A stretch of 64,000 nucleotides of DNA from Mesoflavibacter profundi (GTDB lineage Bacteria > Bacteroidota > Bacteroidia > Flavobacteriales > Flavobacteriaceae): NCBI RefSeq assembly GCF_014764305.1, contig NZ_CP061703.1, positions 2,833,501 through 2,897,500 of the forward strand. Reading direction: 5' to 3'. The notes under the pieces are model-generated. The model saw nothing but the letters and a program-made list of their open reading frames with translations, was not told where the DNA came from and searched no databases. Shown piece by piece: positions 1 through 9,751 of the stretch. Both the position numbers and the translations under genes were made by a program. Numbering within the stretch: the first letter of the stretch is position 1; each line of letters begins with the position of its first letter.

Positions 1-29
1 TGAGGCTTTAATTTATAATATAAGGATTA

Positions 30-902
30 TTATCCCATTACTTCTGCAACTTTTTTACCAATTTCAGCTGGAGAATCTACTACGTGTATACCACAATCTC
101 TCATAATAGCTTTTTTAGCTTGAGCAGTATCATCAGATCCACCAACAATTGCTCCTGCGTGACCCATTGTACGACCAGCTGGTGCAGTTTCTCCTGCAAT
201 AAATCCAACGATTGGTTTTTTGCTTCCAGAAGCCTTGTACCAGTTAGCAGCATCTGCTTCTAATTGACCTCCGATTTCACCAATCATTACAACACATTCT
301 GTTTCAGGATCATTAATTAATAATTCTACAGCTTCTTTTGTTGTTGTACCGATAATTGGATCTCCACCAATACCAATAGCTGTAGTAATACCTAAACCTT
401 GTTTTACAACTTGGTCTGCAGCTTCATAAGTTAATGTACCTGATTTAGACACAATTCCTACTTTTCCTTGTTTGAATACAAAACCTGGCATAATACCAAC
501 TTTTGCTTCACCTGGTGTAATTACACCTGGACAGTTAGGACCAACTAAACGACAGTCTTTATCTTTTATATAATCTGCAGCTTTAATCATATCTGCTACA
601 GGAATTCCTTCTGTAATACAAATAATTACTTTAATACCAGCGTTAGCAGCTTCCATAATCGCATCTGCAGCAAATGCTGGCGGTACAAAAATAATTGAAG
701 TATCTGCTCCAACTTTCTCTACAGCTTCTGCTACTGTGTTAAAAACAGGCTTGTCTAAATGTGTTTGTCCACCTTTTCCTGGTGTTACACCACCAACTAC
801 GTTAGTGCCGTATTCTATCATTTGTCCAGCGTGGAAAGTACCTTCGCTACCTGTAAAACCTTGAACTATTATTTTTGAATCTTTGTTAACTAAAACGCTC
901 AT
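30..902 (-). CDS. sucD: Succinyl-CoA ligase (ADP-forming) alpha subunit
   Basis: Alpha subunit of the TCA-cycle enzyme that interconverts succinyl-CoA and succinate with substrate-level phosphorylation; it works as a complex with SucB. At 290 residues it matches the family length. The N-terminus carries the CoA-binding Rossmann segment ([12 protein letters not shown], residues 13-24). The middle has [12 protein letters not shown], and the phosphorylated histidine lies in GHAGAIVGG (His248). sucB is not next to it in this window, which is common in Bacteroidota, where sucC and sucD are often unlinked. It is the last minus-strand gene of the lpx/efp block but probably has its own promoter, because a TACTTTTG -7 box lies about 50 bases upstream. 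Identification is secure. Confidence 0.97.
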   Translation of the reverse strand: MSVLVNKDSKIIVQGFTGSEGTFHAGQMIEYGTNVVGGVTPGKGGQTHLDKPVFNTVAEAVEKVGADTSIIFVPPAFAADAIMEAANAGIKVIICITEGIPVADMIKAADYIKDKDCRLVGPNCPGVITPGEAKVGIMPGFVFKQGKVGIVSKSGTLTYEAADQVVKQGLGITTAIGIGGDPIIGTTTKEAVELLINDPETECVVMIGEIGGQLEADAANWYKASGSKKPIVGFIAGETAPAGRTMGHAGAIVGGSDDTAQAKKAIMRDCGIHVVDSPAEIGKKVAEVMG

Positions 903-950
903 GTTTTGTATCTATTAAGAATTTTTATTTGATTTATTTTTTATGCGTAA

Positions 951-958
951 CAAAAGTA
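951..958 (-). promoter_or_regulatory. Putative -7 box of sucD promoter
   Basis: On the minus strand this reads TACTTTTG, matching the Bacteroidota -7 consensus TAnnTTTG, about 50 bases upstream of the sucD start. I see no convincing TTTG -33 partner, so this rests on one short motif. Confidence 0.4.
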
Positions 959-987
959 AGAGATTGATTGCTATTTCTAAAGAAATT

Positions 988-1392
988 TCAAACATTAATT
1001 TCAGAAAAAGCCTGTAAATTTTCTGGAGTATCGTCTCCTAATTGACTTATCTCATATCCTTTGTATAATTGTTGGTCTTTTATTTCCCAAATAGAGATAA
1101 AATGAGCTAAGACTTCTTCTTCTTGAGGATTTTCAATAGAGGTTACATAAATAGTATATCGTGCTGTAACCGTATTATTATCTTCTAATAAATGACTTAA
1201 TTTGTAAGTGAAAGAATGAAATGCTTTTTTTAATGTGGCAATTCGCTCTTCTATCATTTTATAGTTAGAACACATATAGCCTTTACTGCTATTCCAATGT
1301 AAAATACAATCTTTATGAATGTATTCTAACACATTATTATCTTTTACAAAATCTAAACTATAAAATGTTTTTACAACTTCTTTTGGTGTCAT
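988..1392 (-). CDS. NTF2-like / SnoaL-fold small protein
   Basis: A 134-residue soluble protein with no signal peptide. The opening MTPKEVVKTFYSLDFVKD, a central HWNSSKGY, and alternating strands (YKLSHLLEDNNTVTARYTIY) are typical of the NTF2-like cone-shaped fold. That fold is used by small isomerases, hydrolases and binding proteins. No specific catalytic residues can be assigned, so its substrate is unknown. Its start is one base beyond the stop of the upstream lpxD-like gene at 1394, so it is probably co-transcribed with the envelope block. The fold call comes from sequence pattern; the role is not known. Confidence 0.7.
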   Translation of the reverse strand: MTPKEVVKTFYSLDFVKDNNVLEYIHKDCILHWNSSKGYMCSNYKMIEERIATLKKAFHSFTYKLSHLLEDNNTVTARYTIYVTSIENPQEEEVLAHFISIWEIKDQQLYKGYEISQLGDDTPENLQAFSEINV

Positions 1393-1393
1393 T

Positions 1394-2329
1394 TTACTTT
1401 TGTTTTAATTGACTTAAAATTTCAGGAATTTTTTTAACGTATGCAAGATCTTTCAACTTAACTCTAGATTCTTCTATTGGTGTTCCAAAATAAGTTTTAT
1501 GTCCTTCTATAGATTTTGTAACACCTGTTTGCCCTAAAACATTAGCTTTTTTGCCAATGGTTATACCACTAGTAGTACCAACTTGTCCCCAAAGCGTGAC
1601 TTCATCTTCAATTATACAACAACCAGCGATTCCTGTTTGAGATGCGATTAAGCATTTTTTACCTATTACAGTATCGTGACCTACTTGTATTTGGTTATCC
1701 AGTTTAGAACCTTCGCCAATTGTTGTATCACCAGTCACACCACGATCAATACTACACATGGCGCCAATATCTACATTGTCTTTTATTACAACTCTTCCTC
1801 CAGATTTTAATTGATCAAACCCTTCTGGTCTATTTTTATAATAAAATGCACTTGCACCTAACACACTTCCTGCATGAATAGTCACATTATTACCAATAAT
1901 CGTATCATCATAAATACTAACATTAGAATGAATGACACAATTATCACCAATAGTTACATTGTTTCCAATAAAACAGTTTGGTTGAATAATGGTATTTGTT
2001 CCAATTTTTGCAGTTTCTGAAATTGCTGAACTAGAAGGAACAAATGGTTTAAAATGATTAGTTAACTTGTTGAAATCTCTAAAAGGATCGTCACTAATTA
2101 ATAAAGCCTTGCCTTCAGGACATTCTACCTCTTTATTTATTAAAACAATTGTTGCTGCACTGTTTAAAGCTTTATCGTAATATTTTGGATGATCTACAAA
2201 TACGATATCTCCCGGTTCTACGACATGAATTTCGTTCATGCCAAGGATTTCAAAATTTGGATTGCCAACAAATTTACAATCTATTAATTGCGCTATTTGT
2301 TGAAGTGTATGTGATTTTGGGAATTTCAT
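1394..2329 (-). CDS. LpxD-like left-handed beta-helix acyltransferase (second copy)
   Basis: A 311-residue hexapeptide-repeat protein related to UDP-3-O-acyl-glucosamine N-acyltransferase (LpxD). Residues about 1-100 form an LpxD-type uridine-binding domain (TLQQIAQLIDCKFVGNP) and about 105-270 carry the hexapeptide repeats (IGNNVTIGDNCVIHSNVSI). The probable catalytic histidine is kept in IQVGHDTVIG. The second conserved histidine, found as GH in the true LpxD of this window, is replaced in GTTSGITIG. It lies downstream of efp in the lpx block, while the canonical lpxD is at 5127-6155. It may be a second N-acyltransferase with a different substrate, or a diverged paralogue. Fold is certain; exact reaction is not. 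Confidence 0.8.
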   Translation of the reverse strand: MKFPKSHTLQQIAQLIDCKFVGNPNFEILGMNEIHVVEPGDIVFVDHPKYYDKALNSAATIVLINKEVECPEGKALLISDDPFRDFNKLTNHFKPFVPSSSAISETAKIGTNTIIQPNCFIGNNVTIGDNCVIHSNVSIYDDTIIGNNVTIHAGSVLGASAFYYKNRPEGFDQLKSGGRVVIKDNVDIGAMCSIDRGVTGDTTIGEGSKLDNQIQVGHDTVIGKKCLIASQTGIAGCCIIEDEVTLWGQVGTTSGITIGKKANVLGQTGVTKSIEGHKTYFGTPIEESRVKLKDLAYVKKIPEILSQLKQK

Positions 2330-2351
2330 TTAAAACAATAAAAGAGTTAAA

Positions 2352-2918
2352 TTATTCTTTAACTCTTTCTTTATAAGTTCCTTTTTCTGTTTCAACCTTA
2401 ATTTTATCACCTTCATTTATAAATAAAGGTACATTAACTGTTGCACCAGTTTCTACAGTTGCTGGTTTTGTAGCATTTGTAGCTGTATTACCTTTTACAC
2501 CAGGCTCTGTAGCTGTAATTTCTAAAATTACTGTTGCCGGCATATCTACAGAAAGTGGCATGTTATCTTCTGAATTGATTTGAATTGTAACCACTTCGCC
2601 TTCTTTTAATAAATCAGGTCTATCTAAAGCAGCTTCTAATAATCTAATTTGAGTATAATCTGCTTCATTCATAAAATGATAAAACTCACCATCATTATAT
2701 AAATACTGAAATTTATGAGTCTCTACACGGACATCTTCTAATTTATGTCCTGCTGAAAAGGTATTATCTATTACCTTACCGTTAGTTACACTTTTTAATT
2801 TTGTTCTAACAAAAGCAGGACCTTTTCCTGGTTTTACGTGTAAAAACTCAATGATTTTATAAATATCGTTGTTATATCTAATACATAATCCGTTTCTAAT
2901 GTCTGATGTTGTTGCCAT
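2352..2918 (-). CDS. efp: Translation elongation factor P
   Basis: EF-P binds ribosomes stalled at polyproline stretches and promotes peptide bond formation. The 188-residue length is standard. The N-terminal KOW-like domain carries the loop KPGKGPAF with the tip lysine at residue 32, the position modified in many bacteria. The two OB domains follow, ending in the typical GDKIKVETEKGTYKERVKE. No EpmA/EpmB-type modification gene lies nearby. It is embedded between lpxA and the second lpxD-like gene, an arrangement conserved in Flavobacteriaceae. Identification is secure. Confidence 0.97.
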   Translation of the reverse strand: MATTSDIRNGLCIRYNNDIYKIIEFLHVKPGKGPAFVRTKLKSVTNGKVIDNTFSAGHKLEDVRVETHKFQYLYNDGEFYHFMNEADYTQIRLLEAALDRPDLLKEGEVVTIQINSEDNMPLSVDMPATVILEITATEPGVKGNTATNATKPATVETGATVNVPLFINEGDKIKVETEKGTYKERVKE

Positions 2919-2938
2919 TATTTACTTTTAAGTTTAAT

Positions 2939-3724
2939 TTAATTTGATTTGAAATAACCTTTCATTATACCTCTATGAGAGTTTTTGATGAATTGTAAAA
3001 TTTCATCTCTCTCTGGCGTTGCTTCCATTTCTGCTTCAATAATTTCGGAAGCTTGAGAGTTATTATAATTTTTTTGATATAAAATTCTGTATATATCTTG
3101 AATTTCTCTAATTTTTTCGGTTGTAAAACCTCTTCGTCTTAATCCTACAGAGTTAATACCAACGTAAGATAACGGTTCTCTTGCAGCTTTTACAAATGGT
3201 GGTACATCTTTTCTTACTAAAGATCCTCCAGTTACAAACGCATGGTTACCGATAGAACAAAATTGATGTACTGCTGTCATACCTGCTAAAACAACGTAGT
3301 CTCCAACTGTAATATGACCTGCTAGTGTACTGTTATTTGAAAAAATACAATTATCTCCAACAATACAATCATGTGCAATGTGGCAATACGCCATAATTAA
3401 ACAGTTATTACCTACAACTGTTTTCATTTTATCTGTTGTTCCTCTATTTATGGTCACACATTCTCTAATGGTAACATTATCACCAATTATTGTTAATGTG
3501 TCTTCATCGTTATATTTTAAATCTTGAGGTACTGCAGAAATTACTGCTCCAGGAAAAATATTACAATTTTTACCTATTCTTGCGCCTTCCATGATAGTTA
3601 CATTACTTCCTATCCATGTTCCTTCTCCAATTGTAACATTATTATGTATGGTAGCGAAAGGTTCTATAACGACATTTTTAGCAATTTTTGCTCCTGGATG
3701 TACGTATGCTAAAGGTTGATTCAT
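2939..3724 (-). CDS. lpxA: UDP-N-acetylglucosamine O-acyltransferase
   Basis: First acyltransferase of lipid A synthesis: it moves a 3-hydroxyacyl chain from ACP to the 3-OH of UDP-GlcNAc in the cytoplasm. The 261-residue length fits. Residues 1-190 are hexapeptide repeats forming a left-handed beta-helix (HPGAKIAKNVVIEPFATI). The catalytic histidine lies in CHIAHDC (His118 by my count), and the C-terminal helical domain begins at about 195 (GLRRRGFTTEKIREIQ). It starts 3 bases after the stop of lpxC-fabZ, so the two are surely one transcript. Identification is secure. Confidence 0.97.
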   Translation of the reverse strand: MNQPLAYVHPGAKIAKNVVIEPFATIHNNVTIGEGTWIGSNVTIMEGARIGKNCNIFPGAVISAVPQDLKYNDEDTLTIIGDNVTIRECVTINRGTTDKMKTVVGNNCLIMAYCHIAHDCIVGDNCIFSNNSTLAGHITVGDYVVLAGMTAVHQFCSIGNHAFVTGGSLVRKDVPPFVKAAREPLSYVGINSVGLRRRGFTTEKIREIQDIYRILYQKNYNNSQASEIIEAEMEATPERDEILQFIKNSHRGIMKGYFKSN

Positions 3725-3727
3725 TTT

Positions 3728-5140
3728 TTAATTATTTTTTACTTTAGAAATTTGTGCCATTAACTCTGCTTCTGCACAAAGTTTCCCGTTAGCATAAGCA
3801 TATCCTTGCATATGACAAATACCTCTTCTTATTGGCGAAATTAACTCGCATTTAAAGATTAACGTATCTCCAGGCATGACTTTTTGTTTGAATTTAACAT
3901 TATCTATTTTCATAAAAAATGTCAAGTAGTTTTCAGGATCTGGAACAGTACTAAGCACTAAAATCCCACCTGTTTGCGCCATAGCTTCTACAATTAAAAC
4001 ACCTGGCATTACTGGCGCACCAGGAAAATGACCTCTAAAGAAGTCTTCATTCATGGTTACGTTTTTAGATCCAATTACGTAAGTATCTGTTAACTCAAAA
4101 ACCTTATCTAATAATAAAAAAGGTTGTCTATGAGGTAACATATCCATAATTTGATTAACATCCATTAAAGGTGTTTGATTTAAATCAACTTTTGGAACAT
4201 TATTACGTCTATCGTTTTTAATGATTTTAGACATTTTTTTTGCAAACTGAGTATTTACAAAATGTCCAGGTTTATTAGCAATCACCTTACCTTTTATATG
4301 TGTTCCAGTAAGTGCTAAATCACCAATTACATCTAATAATTTATGCCTAGCTGCTTCATTAGGATGATGTAATGTTAAGTTATCTAATATACCGTTAGGT
4401 TTAACAGATATAGTCTCTTTATTAAAAGCTATTTTAAGTTTTTCTATTGTATCTGGAGAAATTTCTTTATCAACATACACGATAGCATTATTTAAATCTC
4501 CGCCTTTTATTAATCCATGTTCTAATAACGATTCTAATTCATGTAAAAAACTAAATGTTCTAGAATCTGAAATATGTTCTTTAAAATCGGACATTTTATC
4601 TAAAGTAGCATTTTGTGTACCTAAGACTTTAGTACCAAAATCTACCATTGTTGTTACTTTATAATCTGATGAAGGCATAACTAGTATTTCGCTACCACTT
4701 TCTTCATCTACATAAGATATTACATCTGTAACTTCAAAAACTTCTCTTGTTGCATTTTGCTCTACAATTCCGGCTTTTTCTATAGCTTCGACAAAAAACT
4801 TTGAGGATCCATCCATAATTGGTGGTTCAGAATTATCCAATTCTAATATAGCATTGTCTATATCCATTCCTACTAAAGCAGCTAGAACATGTTCACAAGT
4901 TTGAATAGTGACACCGTTTTTTTCTAAACAAGTACCTCTTTGTGTGTTAGTTACATAATTAGCATCTGCTTCTATTACAGGATTACCTTCTAAGTCGATG
5001 CGTTTAAAAGCAAAACCAGCATTTTCTGGCGCTGGTTTAAATGTTAAAGTCACTTCTTTTCCTGTATGTAATCCTACACCAGTTAAGGAGACTTCATCTT
5101 TAATGGTTTTTTGCTTAATATCTGTGTTAATTATTGCCAT
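3728..5140 (-). CDS. lpxC/fabZ: Bifunctional LpxC deacetylase / FabZ dehydratase fusion
   Basis: A fusion typical of Bacteroidota. Residues 1 to about 310 are the zinc amidase LpxC, the committed step of lipid A synthesis, with zinc ligands visible in CEHVLAAL (His84) and HKLLDVIGD. Residues about 325-470 are the hot-dog 3-hydroxyacyl-ACP dehydratase FabZ, with [12 protein letters not shown] and the active-site segment [20 protein letters not shown]. Joining the two may couple the balance between fatty acid elongation and lipid A flux; that idea is inference. Its start overlaps the end of lpxD by 14 bases, so translation is likely coupled. Both active sites look intact. Confidence 0.97.
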   Translation of the reverse strand: MAIINTDIKQKTIKDEVSLTGVGLHTGKEVTLTFKPAPENAGFAFKRIDLEGNPVIEADANYVTNTQRGTCLEKNGVTIQTCEHVLAALVGMDIDNAILELDNSEPPIMDGSSKFFVEAIEKAGIVEQNATREVFEVTDVISYVDEESGSEILVMPSSDYKVTTMVDFGTKVLGTQNATLDKMSDFKEHISDSRTFSFLHELESLLEHGLIKGGDLNNAIVYVDKEISPDTIEKLKIAFNKETISVKPNGILDNLTLHHPNEAARHKLLDVIGDLALTGTHIKGKVIANKPGHFVNTQFAKKMSKIIKNDRRNNVPKVDLNQTPLMDVNQIMDMLPHRQPFLLLDKVFELTDTYVIGSKNVTMNEDFFRGHFPGAPVMPGVLIVEAMAQTGGILVLSTVPDPENYLTFFMKIDNVKFKQKVMPGDTLIFKCELISPIRRGICHMQGYAYANGKLCAEAELMAQISKVKNN

Positions 5141-6155
5141 TATTTTGCTTTTCTAAATCGTTTATTGTTTTTACTAGTTTGGGTAAATTTTTAAAATACA
5201 CATAGGACTTGTTATAATCACCATATGATAATGCTGGCGAACCTTGTAAAACTTCATTATCCTTTACATTACGTCCTATTCCAGATTGCGCTTGTATTTT
5301 TACGTTATTACCAATGGTAATATGTCCTACTATTCCAACTTGACCACCAATTTGGCAATTTTCGCCAATTTTAGTGGATCCAGCAATTCCTGTTTGAGCT
5401 GCAATTACTGTGTTTTTACCAATCTCTACATTATGTGCAATTTGGATTTGATTATCCAACTTCACTCCTTTTCTAATTATTGTAGATCCTAAGGTTGCTC
5501 TATCTATTGTTGTTGCAGCACCAATATCTACAAAATCTTCTAAAATAACGTTTCCTATTTGTGGTACTTTTGTGTATTCTCCGTTTTCATTAGGCGCAAA
5601 ACCAAAACCATCTGCTCCAATAATTGCTCCAGAATTTATAACACAGTGTTTTCCTATTATGGTTTCTGAATAAATTTTTGATCCAGAAAATATTACAGAA
5701 TTATCACCAATAACCACATTATCACCAATATAACTATTAGGAAATATTTTTACGTTTTCGCCTATTTTCACATTATTACCAATATAAGTAAACGCACCAA
5801 TGTAGATGTTTTCTCCTTTTGAAATTGAATCTGATAAATACACAGGTTGTTCTATTCCAGATTTATTTAATTTCACTTGATTATAATACTCTAATAATTT
5901 GGAAAAAGATTTGTAAGCATCTTCTACTTTAATTAAAGTACATGACACTTCTTGTTCTGGTTTAAAAGAGTTGTTTACTATTGCTATAGATGCTTTTGTA
6001 GAATATATATATGAAGTATACTTAGGGTTAGCTAAAAAGGTTAATGCACCTTTTTCCCCTTCTTCTATTTTGGATAATTTAGAAACTTCAGTATCTGGAT
6101 TACCAACTACTGTTCCGTCTAAAATACCAGCTATTTGTTCTGCTGTAAATTTCAT
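5127..6155 (-). CDS. lpxD: UDP-3-O-(3-hydroxyacyl)glucosamine N-acyltransferase
   Basis: Third step of lipid A synthesis: N-acylation of the LpxC product in the cytoplasm. I take the ATG at 6155 as start (342 residues); the reading frame extends three codons further only to a TTG. The N-terminal uridine-binding domain covers about residues 1-95 ([17 protein letters not shown]). Hexapeptide repeats follow, with both family histidines present in [10 protein letters not shown] and VGHITIG. The C-terminus is a helical tail. It is the canonical copy; compare the lpxD-like gene at 1394-2329. It lies just downstream of the HD hydrolase gene and overlaps lpxC-fabZ. Confidence 0.96.
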   Translation of the reverse strand: MKFTAEQIAGILDGTVVGNPDTEVSKLSKIEEGEKGALTFLANPKYTSYIYSTKASIAIVNNSFKPEQEVSCTLIKVEDAYKSFSKLLEYYNQVKLNKSGIEQPVYLSDSISKGENIYIGAFTYIGNNVKIGENVKIFPNSYIGDNVVIGDNSVIFSGSKIYSETIIGKHCVINSGAIIGADGFGFAPNENGEYTKVPQIGNVILEDFVDIGAATTIDRATLGSTIIRKGVKLDNQIQIAHNVEIGKNTVIAAQTGIAGSTKIGENCQIGGQVGIVGHITIGNNVKIQAQSGIGRNVKDNEVLQGSPALSYGDYNKSYVYFKNLPKLVKTINDLEKQNNGNN

Positions 6156-6180
6156 TAATGGCAAAAATAGAAAAAATGAA

Positions 6181-7410
6181 TTAAAGTTTTTGTTTTGGGT
6201 AACATATATAATATTTAGTTACCTTTTTTGACAGCGCTTTTAGGTTTAATTGATCGGATGCTTTTACAACATCTTCTGTTTTTCCAGACTTATATAAAAT
6301 CTTTATATTTTGCTTACTTCTTGTATAGGCTTGATTGCTTATTTGTCCAGTAAATACAAAGTATTGCGCTTCTTCTTCTGTAATGTCATATTTTTCTTGC
6401 AACGCATTTATATAAGTAACAAGATTATCTTCAGAAAATGGTTTTTTCTTAATCTTAACCTTTAATAATTGTCTGTTAATTATCATTTCACACAGGTTAC
6501 TTAAAACAAAATCGTCATGATATTGCCAGCTTTTCATTGCGGAAATAACATCAAAATTATCTAATCTAGAGAAAGTTTCTAAGCAATCATCATCAAATTC
6601 TGTTATAGAAATTTCATTTTCTAAAAAGAATTTTAAAGGTTTACTAGCTTCTAGTTCTACACCTTTTCTGGATAATTCTTTAGCTCTTTTTAATACTCTA
6701 ATTATAAGTTGCTCTGCTGCTAAACTAGTTTTATGTAAGTATACTTGCCAATACATTAAACGCCTGGCGACTAAAAATTTCTCGACACTGTAAATACCTT
6801 TATTTTCAATCACAAGCTCATCGTCTTTAACATGTAACATTGTAATGATACGTTCGCTATTAATATTACCTTCAGAAACTCCTGTGTAAAAACTATCTCT
6901 TTTTAAATAGTCTGCACGATCCATATCAATTTGACTAGATATAAGCTGAAGCATAAACTTACGATGGTATTCACCTTTAAAAATTTGGATTGCAAGTGTT
7001 AAATCGCCGTTAAATTCTTCATTAAGTTTTTGCATAAATAGAAGTGAAATTTCTTCATGAGAAACACCTTTTACTATACTATGTTCCATTGCATGAGAAA
7101 ACGGTCCGTGACCAATATCGTGTAACAAAATAGCTATGTAAAGTGCATCTTCTTCTTTATTAGAAATTTTAACACCTTTAAAACGAAGTACTTGCACAGC
7201 TTTTTGCATTAAATGCATACATCCAATTGCATGATGAAATCTAGTATGATGCGCACCAGGATAAACCAAATATGATAATCCCATTTGAGAGATACGTCTT
7301 AACCTTTGAAAATATTTGTGCTCTATTAAATCAAAAATTGTAGAGTTTGGTATGGTAATAAATCCGTAAATTGGATCGTTTAATATTTTAAGTTTGTTTA
7401 TTTTTTTCAA
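6181..7410 (-). CDS. HD-domain metal-dependent phosphohydrolase
   Basis: A 409-residue protein of the HD superfamily, like the dNTPase/SAMHD1-type hydrolases common in Bacteroidota. The metal-binding residues lie in the N-terminal third: [14 protein letters not shown] and the diagnostic HD pair in [16 protein letters not shown], with a later aspartate in [11 protein letters not shown]. The opening [12 protein letters not shown] is typical of this subgroup. The family hydrolyses nucleotides or nucleotide phosphodiesters, but the true substrate cannot be read from the sequence. It is the first gene of the lpxD block, transcribed away from porX with only 37 bases between the two starts. Confidence 0.88.
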   Translation of the reverse strand: MKKINKLKILNDPIYGFITIPNSTIFDLIEHKYFQRLRRISQMGLSYLVYPGAHHTRFHHAIGCMHLMQKAVQVLRFKGVKISNKEEDALYIAILLHDIGHGPFSHAMEHSIVKGVSHEEISLLFMQKLNEEFNGDLTLAIQIFKGEYHRKFMLQLISSQIDMDRADYLKRDSFYTGVSEGNINSERIITMLHVKDDELVIENKGIYSVEKFLVARRLMYWQVYLHKTSLAAEQLIIRVLKRAKELSRKGVELEASKPLKFFLENEISITEFDDDCLETFSRLDNFDVISAMKSWQYHDDFVLSNLCEMIINRQLLKVKIKKKPFSEDNLVTYINALQEKYDITEEEAQYFVFTGQISNQAYTRSKQNIKILYKSGKTEDVVKASDQLNLKALSKKVTKYYICYPKQKL

Positions 7411-7447
7411 ACTAAAAGTTTACATTAATAATATAGAACAAATATAC

Positions 7448-9001
7448 ATGAACAATATAAATATTCTTTGGGTTGATGACGAAATTGATCTTCTTAAGCC
7501 TCATATCCTATTTTTAGAGAAAAAAAACTATAACGTCACAACTTGCAATAGCGGTACAGAAGCTATAGACATTTTAAAAGACAATAAATTTGATATTGTT
7601 TTTTTAGATGAAAACATGCCAGGTTTAACCGGTCTTGAAACTTTAAATGAAATTAAAGAAATTGAAGACACTTTACCTGTCGTTATGATTACAAAAAGTG
7701 AAGAAGAGTATATTATGGAAGAAGCAATAGGAAATAAAATTGCCGATTACCTAATAAAACCTGTTAACCCAAATCAAATTCTATTAAGTTTAAAGAAAAA
7801 CCTTGATCACTCAAGATTGGTTAGCGAAAAAACAACGTCTAATTACCAGCAAGAATTTAGAAAAATTGCAATGGATCTTGCAATGGTTAACTCTTATGAA
7901 GATTGGGTTACTTTATACCAAAAACTAATTTATTGGGAAATTCAGCTAGAAGATATAGAAGATCCTAGTATGTTTGAAATATTAGAATCTCAGAAAAACG
8001 AAGCTAATATTCAATTTGGTAAATTTATAGACAAAAACTATCCTAATTGGTTTAAACCTAACACAGATGCGCCAATATTATCACATACACTATTTAGAGA
8101 AAAAATAGCACCAGAGTTAAGTAAAGAGCAACCAACATTATTAATTGTTGTTGACAATTTAAGATATGACCAATGGAAAGCATTTGAACCTACGGTAACT
8201 AATCATTACAAAAAACAACAAGAAGAAGCTTTTTTCAGCATACTTCCTACTGCTACACAGTATGCAAGAAATGCAATATTTTCTGGTTTAATGCCTGCAG
8301 ACATGGAACGTTTACATCCTAATTTTTGGAAAAACGATACAGATGAAGGCGGTAAAAACTTACACGAAGCAGACTTTTTAGAAGCACAAATCAAACGTTT
8401 AGGATTAACACACTTAAAACATGAGTTTTATAAGATAACAAACCTTAAAAATGGTAAGCAACTTGCAGACAATTTTAAAGGATTAAAAGATAACGACTTA
8501 ACAGTTGTTGTTTACAATTTTGTAGATATGCTGTCACATGCAAAGACAGATATGGAAGTAGTTAAAGAGCTAGCATCAAATGATAAAGCATATAGATCAT
8601 TAACCCAAAGTTGGTTTAAAAACTCACCGCTTTTAGAGATGATACAACAAGCGCAACAACTTGGGTTTAAATTAATAATAACTACAGATCACGGTACAAT
8701 TAACGTAAAACATCCATCTAAAGTTATTGGTGATCGTGATACAAGCTTAAACTTGAGATACAAAACAGGCAGAAGCTTAAGTTATGAAGATAAAGATGTT
8801 TTGGTAGCAAAAGATCCTAAAACAATTCACTTACCATCAATTACGATGAGTAGTTCATTTATATTTGCAAAAAGCGATTTGTTTTTTGCTTACCCAAACA
8901 ATTACAATCATTATGTAAGTCATTATCGCAACACTTACCAACATGGTGGAGTTTCATTAGAAGAAATGATTATACCTTTTGTTGTTCTAAATCCTAAATA
9001 A
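7448..9001 (+). CDS. porX: PorX: response regulator with PglZ domain (type IX secretion regulator)
   Basis: A 517-residue two-domain regulator, starting at the ATG at 7448; the open frame reaches back to 7394 but would run into the divergent HD gene. Residues 1-120 are a receiver domain with acidic pocket (WVDDE), phospho-acceptor aspartate in FLDENMPG, and conserved lysine in YLIKPV. After a helical linker, residues about 210-517 form a PglZ/alkaline-phosphatase-superfamily domain with metal-site motifs VVDNLRYDQW, TTDHGTI and YQHGGVSLEE. In Porphyromonas gingivalis PorX acts with the kinase PorY to control type IX secretion genes. No porY is in this window. The porX-tsaE order is conserved in the phylum, so the assignment is strong. 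Confidence 0.93.
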   Translation: MNNINILWVDDEIDLLKPHILFLEKKNYNVTTCNSGTEAIDILKDNKFDIVFLDENMPGLTGLETLNEIKEIEDTLPVVMITKSEEEYIMEEAIGNKIADYLIKPVNPNQILLSLKKNLDHSRLVSEKTTSNYQQEFRKIAMDLAMVNSYEDWVTLYQKLIYWEIQLEDIEDPSMFEILESQKNEANIQFGKFIDKNYPNWFKPNTDAPILSHTLFREKIAPELSKEQPTLLIVVDNLRYDQWKAFEPTVTNHYKKQQEEAFFSILPTATQYARNAIFSGLMPADMERLHPNFWKNDTDEGGKNLHEADFLEAQIKRLGLTHLKHEFYKITNLKNGKQLADNFKGLKDNDLTVVVYNFVDMLSHAKTDMEVVKELASNDKAYRSLTQSWFKNSPLLEMIQQAQQLGFKLIITTDHGTINVKHPSKVIGDRDTSLNLRYKTGRSLSYEDKDVLVAKDPKTIHLPSITMSSSFIFAKSDLFFAYPNNYNHYVSHYRNTYQHGGVSLEEMIIPFVVLNPK

Positions 9002-9024
9002 TTATTTTTGCAAAAAAATTATAA

Positions 9025-9435
9025 GTGAATATAACTTACACATTAGATCAAATAGACCAAGCAGCGAAGTTTGTTTTAGATCATTCTACTTCTAAAATAA
9101 TATTGTTTGAAGGCGAAATGGGCTCAGGCAAAACAACATTAATCAAATCACTAATTAAAGAATTAGGAAGTGATGATATTGTTAGCTCTCCTACTTTTTC
9201 ATTAGTTAATGAATATACAACCGACAATAATCCTATTTTTCATTTTGATTTATATAGAGTTGAAGACGAAGAAGAATTATACAATTTTGGAATAGAAACC
9301 TACATCTATTCTAACAATTATGTGTTAGTAGAATGGCCAGAAATTTTAAAAAATTTAATTCAAGACAACTTTACAATCGTAAAAATAAGTTTAACAGACG
9401 CTAATAAAAGAACTTTATCATTACATAACAACTAA
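9025..9435 (+). CDS. tsaE: tRNA t6A synthesis ATPase TsaE
   Basis: Small ATPase of the TsaB-TsaD-TsaE complex that makes N6-threonylcarbamoyladenosine at position 37 of ANN-decoding tRNAs. The 136-residue length is normal. The Walker A is GEMGSGKTTLIK (about residues 30-41), followed by SSPTFSLVNEY and FHFDLYRVEDEEELYNFG, both family hallmarks, and VEWPEIL near the end. The start appears to be GTG at 9025, giving MNITYTLDQID; no upstream in-frame ATG is available. It follows porX by 23 bases and is probably co-transcribed. Confidence 0.94.
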   Translation: MNITYTLDQIDQAAKFVLDHSTSKIILFEGEMGSGKTTLIKSLIKELGSDDIVSSPTFSLVNEYTTDNNPIFHFDLYRVEDEEELYNFGIETYIYSNNYVLVEWPEILKNLIQDNFTIVKISLTDANKRTLSLHNN

Positions 9436-9607
9436 GTGTTTTTCCTTTTATAATTAATAAAAAAATGTAAATTTGACTTGTTTACGGTTTTTACCGCAAC
9501 AAAAAATCAAAAAAACATAATTTTTAACATTAATTTAACATTTCGCTTAAAATACTAACAGTTTAAAATATAATTTAGCGGTATTAATTAATTAAATCCC
9601 TAACATT

Positions 9608-9751
9608 ATGAAAACTAAAAAGTATGTAATTGCATTAGCAGTTTTCGGCGGTGTATTATTTACAACGCAGGCGACAAATCTTATTGATTTAGATGGACAA
9701 CACACAACACAAGTTGACGGAAGAAAAATCAAAATCCCACCAAACGGGTAA
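9608..9751 (+). CDS. 47-residue exported micropeptide, function unknown
   Basis: Not recognised. From ATG at 9608 it reads MKTKKYVIALAVFGGVLFTT followed by a short polar tail ending GRKIKIPPNG and TAA. The first 22 residues look like a signal peptide or single membrane anchor: KTKK, then a hydrophobic run, then TTQA as a possible cleavage site. It sits after a 172-base gap, a plausible place for a new transcript. Its last 59 bases overlap the start of the membrane protein at 9693 in another frame, so the two are probably translationally coupled. Evidence that it is real is the signal-like N-terminus, good codon use and position. Confidence 0.6.
   Translation: MKTKKYVIALAVFGGVLFTTQATNLIDLDGQHTTQVDGRKIKIPPNG

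Noticed and set aside
7394-7447. Upstream extension of porX to 7394
   Set aside because: It would overlap the start of the divergent HD gene, and residues before MNNINILWVDDE do not resemble the family; the ATG at 7448 gives the normal PorX length.
9485-9496. CGGT-TTTT-ACCG mini-hairpin in the 172-base gap before the micropeptide
   Set aside because: Only four base pairs; too small to call a regulator or terminator.
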